Below are positions 60,481 to 64,000 of a stretch of 64,000 nucleotides of DNA, one piece after another (the stretch's first letter is position 1; the number at the start of each line of letters is the position of its first letter). The stretch comes from Limanda limanda. Taxonomy: Eukaryota > Chordata > Actinopteri > Pleuronectiformes > Pleuronectidae. Location: assembly GCF_963576545.1 (NCBI RefSeq), contig NC_083639.1, forward strand, positions 18,543,118-18,607,117, in the 5' to 3' direction. The notes under the pieces are model-generated. The model was not told where the DNA came from, searched no databases, and worked only from the letters and a program-made list of their open reading frames with translations. The position numbers and the translations under genes are program-made.

Positions 60481-61009
60481 CTGGAAACACACAGAGATTC
60501 ACATGAGCTCCATTTTATTTATATTCTTTATTTAATCTTACCTCTTTAAAATAGACAATCTACTCTTGGTAACACATACTGTTTGCCCAGATTAAAAAAT
60601 GCAGTTCCTTTGTGTCTTAAGGAAGTACTTTATCTCGTACTATGTCTCTTCGTGTAGAATACTGTACTATTTCTCGAAATGTAATATCTTGTACTATTTC
60701 TCTTCATCTAGTTGTACTTTGTACCTGTGTAGTTTATAGTCCTATTTCTCTTAATGTAGTATTTGTCTATTTATTATCTTTTACCATTTCTCTTCATGTA
60801 ATATATTGTACTATTAAACTTCATGTAAAATATAATTTGTACAAACACTCTTCGTGTAGTATCTTGCACTATTTGTTTTCATGTTGCATCTCGCACTATT
60901 TCTCCAAATGTAGTGTTTCATACTATTACCAATAACATGAGTGAATATAATATTATGATTATCGATATTACTAAATGTGTTTTCATGTAGAAGTCCACCG
61001 GGATCTTAC
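60481..61009 (-). other. Intron of the V2-type receptor
   Basis: A 529-bp phase-1 intron with donor GTAAGA (61009) and acceptor tttccAG (60481). It sits between transmembrane segments 6 and 7, the position known for vasopressin/oxytocin-family receptor genes. It contains diverged repeats of a tcttcatgta/ttcgtgtagtat-type unit at about 60640-60920. Confidence 0.9.
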
Positions 61010-61874
61010 AGTGAGTGGGCGCCTGCACGTCCCACACGGACCACAGCTGCACGGTGAAGAAAGGCGTCCAGCAGACGATGTATGTGAGCACGATGACCAC
61101 GGTCATCTTCACGGTCTTCGCCCTGGCTTTGGACACCCCGGCCACGCTGCTGGCCCTGGAGGACAGCGCCTTGGTGTGCGCCTCTCCCACCTGCTGCGTC
61201 TTCATGTGGAAGTTGACGTGCACGGTGCGGCAGATGCGCGCCTGGCACACGATCACCGTGAGAATGGGCAGCACGAATATCACCAGAGTGGTCCAGGTCA
61301 CGTAGGCTCTCGGTCCCCACGGCTTGATGAACTGCGCCCAGCAGTCGTACACGCCGTGAGCGACCTCCACCCGGGAGAAGATGAACACCTGCGGGAGGCT
61401 GCCGAAGAGAGAGAGGCACCACACGGCGCACACCGGAGCGTTCCAGCGCGCCCGGCGCCTCTGGAACGTCACCATGGGTTTGCAGATGGCTTGATAGCGG
61501 TCTATCGTCATCGCCACGATCATGTACGTGGAGGCAAACATCCCCACCACCTGCAGGTACTTCACTGCGCGACACAGCACGTCTGGACCGACGAATCTGT
61601 CCGTGATGTCCCACATGAGCTGCGGACAAACTTGGAAGAAGGTGACCACCAGGTCCGCGACGCACAGGTGGAACACGAAGACGCGCATCCTGGAGAGCTG
61701 CTTCCTGCGCTTCCACAGCACCAGCAAGAGCCCGAAGTTCAGGATCCCCGCAGTGATGAAGATGATGGACAGAAGAACTATTTCCACCTGAGCCAAGCGC
61801 TCGTTCCGCGGATCATCCTCAGGACGCGCAGTCTCCAAAGTGATGTTACTGATATTTACACTTGACCAAGCCAT
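61010..61874 (-). CDS. V2-type vasopressin/vasotocin receptor, exon 1
   Basis: A G-protein-coupled receptor for vasotocin-type nonapeptides, expected in the plasma membrane and, for V2 types, coupled to Gs/cAMP. Start is the ATG at 61874 in a strong Kozak context (gagagcATGG); the frame continues upstream only with a GTG. Exons 1 and 2 give 357 residues. Seen: N-glycosylation sites Asn7 and Asn10, TM1 from about 31, Asp74 in TM2, Cys101-Cys178 disulfide pair, [15 protein letters not shown] at the TM2-loop boundary, [10 protein letters not shown] (125-134), [18 protein letters not shown], and CWTPFF in TM6. The Arg-Ala-Ile-Cys-x-Pro-Met pattern and the DCWAxF-xPWGxRxYVTW loop favour V2 over V1 or oxytocin types. 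The exact paralogue (V2A, B or C) is not resolved. Neighbour TRNT1 lies on the same strand. Confidence 0.9.
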
Positions 61875-62115
61875 GCTCTCCGTCTTAAATACAGCGGAGT
61901 AACGCACCCCCCTTATATCACCATTCCAGGTGAATCCAGTTAAAGTAGAGACATTTAAAAAAAATAAGTCAAACGCCAGCAGGCAAACTGGGATTCTATT
62001 TTAGTAATCTCAACAAAAGTATTTTCTATTGTGTGATTCAAAGGATACATTTCCAATAAAAAACCAATTGAGTGTCTAGGCAGAAAGTGAGGTGTTGGTA
62101 GTGGAGAGTAGGGGG

Positions 62116-62122
62116 CTTTATA
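62116..62122 (-). promoter_or_regulatory. Candidate TATA box of the V2-type receptor
   Basis: On the minus strand the sequence reads agctataaagcccc, a good TATA element, 242 bases upstream of the receptor ATG. It would start transcription near 62090. No other promoter element was identified, and this is a single-motif prediction. Confidence 0.4.
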
Positions 62123-62848
62123 GCTTGTCTCTCTGAGAGGTTGCTCCTCCCTCCTGCTCAGAAAACATTCATTTCTCCCAGATACACAAGTGTACGGGAT
62201 TTACACATACATACATACATTGTAATCTGCACAGCAATTCAGTCTTTTTAATTAAAAATAACATTTTTAACAGAACTTAGTTTCTTCACTAAAACAAGAT
62301 ATTTTGTGTAACTGCAGATAAACCTAAGAGAAAAACAGCAAATCAAAACCAAACATCGGTTTCCCATCATTGTCTTATCAATAAAAATAAATACTTTTTA
62401 AAGTAACTGAGCTCAGGTTTAAATTCACTAGCCTCATGTTTCATCTTTCCACACCGGTGCAAGCAGTGAATAAGTGCTGTTGGGATCAAATCTGCATCGT
62501 TATAGTATCAGCTGTTAATCTGAGGGACTGACACAAACAGCAGCTCTGTGATGACACATATGGTGAAATCAGCTGCGGTTTTCCATATCATTCATGCCCA
62601 TAATGTGGCAGCTGCAATGCTCAGTGCATATTGTGTGTGAGGTCTACGGATTTACATGGCGATGCAGATGAACACAGGAGGCCCTCCGGTAATTTAGAAT
62701 GAAATTGCTTTCATCAATAGGTGCTGTTCTTGTGGCGTCCTCTGTCAACAATGCTCGATCAATACCAGTGATCAGCACAGTTACCATGCAGAGAGTCCAG
62801 ACTATTTGTCAAAAGGAAAAAAAAAAAAAAAAAACAGCTCTGCTTTGT
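62123..62848. other. Intergenic DNA between the V2-type receptor and TRNT1
   Basis: Contains (ACAT)n at about 62204-62220 and a long poly-A (poly-T on the coding strand) at 62817-62834, just downstream of the TRNT1 stop codon. No clear polyadenylation signal is seen next to the TRNT1 stop. Confidence 0.45.
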
Positions 62849-63094
62849 CTATGTCTGTGCGTGACTGAGCAGTTCCTCTTTGTCCATCTGATAGCGGCTC
62901 TTCTTCCAGATGTCGCGGAGACTCTGTAAGGTGGCCCCAATTTCCTTGCCTGACGTGATGCCCATCCTCCTCAGATCGTGACCGCTGACAGGGAATCGAG
63001 GGACGGACCACCGGCGCAGCTCGGCCAGCAGCTTCTCCTCACCTTGATACGTCAGCAGCTCGCACACTTTCATCTGAGCATCCAGCTCCCGACT
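62849..63094 (-). CDS. trnt1: TRNT1 (CCA tRNA nucleotidyltransferase 1), last coding exon
   Basis: C-terminal 81 residues of the enzyme that adds and repairs the 3' CCA of nuclear and mitochondrial tRNAs. The acceptor is gctgcatctttccag|AGTCGG (exon starts at 63094, phase 0) and the stop is TAG at 62851-62849. The residues [40 protein letters not shown] and [20 protein letters not shown] follow the known vertebrate TRNT1 C-terminus closely. This is part of the C-terminal helical tRNA-binding (body/tail) region and holds no catalytic residue. The nucleotidyltransferase head is encoded upstream on this strand, beyond the window. No second exon was recognised between 63095 and 64000. Confidence 0.9.
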   Translation of the reverse strand, partial: SRELDAQMKVCELLTYQGEEKLLAELRRWSVPRFPVSGHDLRRMGITSGKEIGATLQSLRDIWKKSRYQMDKEELLSHAQT

Positions 63095-64000
63095 CTGGAA
63101 AGATGCAGCACGTGTGGGAGTTATAGCTTTTGAAATGTTGTCTATTAGGTTAAATATCCATCACAATAAGCAATAATCAGAATCAAATAAAAACCTTATT
63201 TGTATAATGAAACGGCTATTACTAAATCTGGATTGGTTCACAGACATCACATTTTGTCTAAACAATCATCCCCCACTTCAGACCAGTTAAATGGGCATAA
63301 AAGGAGGAAACAGTTAAATAATCACAACTGAAATCAGGCTTTCATGACAGCTCCCATCTATTACAATAATGTGTCTTACGATTCTTGACAAATATTTTCT
63401 ACTGTAATTACTGTCACTCTTGTCTTTCTTGTTCGGTTACATCTTCTAGTTTCCACAGAATTAAACTGAAGCTTAATCCAGAGTTTTATGCACTTATCCT
63501 TTCAAAGCCCATTTAAAAAAACGATTTGAATGATTGTATTGTTTTAGTATCGCTATGTTTTGAGAAAAGTAACATTCTAAAACAGAAATGAAACCAAAGC
63601 ACATTTTTATCAAAACACAATCCCACCTACTGATTAGTAACATTTCTGAGAATGTAGCTGAGGCTCATTAGTATGGGTGGTAACAGGTTGCATGCAGATG
63701 GGGTGATGGATGCTGGTGGACCACAGTTCCGTGGTAAGAAAGAGGGAAAGGTTTGTGTATTCAAAGTAGTGCTGTCTGTATAACTACAGTCATTTTCATG
63801 ACCGTTAATGTGCTGATTATTTTCTAGATTTAGTGTTTAATTGTTAACTGCAAAAAGGCTAATCACATTAGTTGAAGTTTTGACCTGTCTTGTTTCGTCC
63901 AAAACTCAGATACACAGTAGTGTTTCGATCGCAGAAGCTGGAACCTGTGTTTTGTTAATTTTCAATAAAAAATTCTAACAAATTACATTAATGACTGAAC
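63095..64000 (-). other. trnt1: Probable intron of TRNT1 (partial)
   Basis: AT-rich, no exon-like frame. It starts with a good acceptor at its left end and continues past the window. Confidence 0.6.

Noticed and set aside
61006..61716. 236-codon minus-strand frame overlapping the receptor exon
   Set aside because: It is an out-of-phase shadow of the receptor, with Arg- and His-rich composition and no domain.
61875..61907. Eleven-codon upstream extension of the receptor frame
   Set aside because: It begins with GTG, while the ATG at 61874 has a strong Kozak context and gives an N-terminus of normal length.
1..64000. CRISPR arrays, bacterial operons, prophage or plasmid features
   Set aside because: The window is vertebrate DNA with introns and eukaryotic transposons. 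No array of spaced direct repeats was seen.

Overview
The window looks like teleost fish genomic DNA. The reasons are an AT-rich background with scattered microsatellites, two vertebrate genes with normal introns, and a mix of transposons typical of ray-finned fish (DIRS, Tc1/mariner, Harbinger, piggyBac, L2/CR1-type LINEs, solo LTRs). I cannot name the species.

Host genes sit only at the right end, both on the minus strand. One is a two-exon vasopressin/vasotocin receptor of the V2 type (61874-60272), with a candidate TATA box at 62122-62116. The other is the last coding exon of TRNT1, the tRNA CCA-adding enzyme (63094-62849), whose remaining exons lie beyond base 64000. No other convincing host exon was found. 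Nearly all short reading frames in the first 60 kb look like chance or transposon debris.

The most striking object is a nearly intact DIRS-type tyrosine-recombinase retrotransposon at 40569-46891, minus strand, 6.3 kb. It has 141-bp inverted terminal repeats and an internal complementary region that joins both unique tips back to back. It encodes a gag-like ORF, an RT-RNase H-methyltransferase-like ORF, and a tyrosine recombinase with a full catalytic set. One TGA breaks the RT frame near its start. The leader carries a perfect telomere-type tract (TAACCC)5.7, 35 bases from the gag ATG, and a 330-bp tandem duplication.

Layout: 1-32 kb is mostly non-coding, with a GT microsatellite, a GATCATAT-type minisatellite, LINE 3' tails, palindromes, a solo LTR with a perfect 5-bp target duplication (25688-26332) and a second LTR-like relic near 30.3-30.7 kb. 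32-36.3 kb is a transposon graveyard: a CR1/L2-type LINE, a Harbinger transposase with an opposite-strand Myb-like remnant, and an unclassified transposase-like relic. 37571-38157 is a second probable solo LTR. 40.6-46.9 kb is the DIRS element. 47-60 kb holds a repeat related to that at 35.8 kb, a Tc1 element with both ends, a piggyBac C-terminal fragment and an L2-type LINE 3' end. 60.2-64 kb holds the host genes. An unnamed dispersed repeat occurs three times (about 3.2, 20.0 and 58.5 kb).

The only set of genes working together is inside the DIRS element: Gag packages the RNA, RT-RNase H makes cDNA using the inverted repeats and internal complementary region, and the recombinase integrates a circle. 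All calls were made by eye, with no database search.
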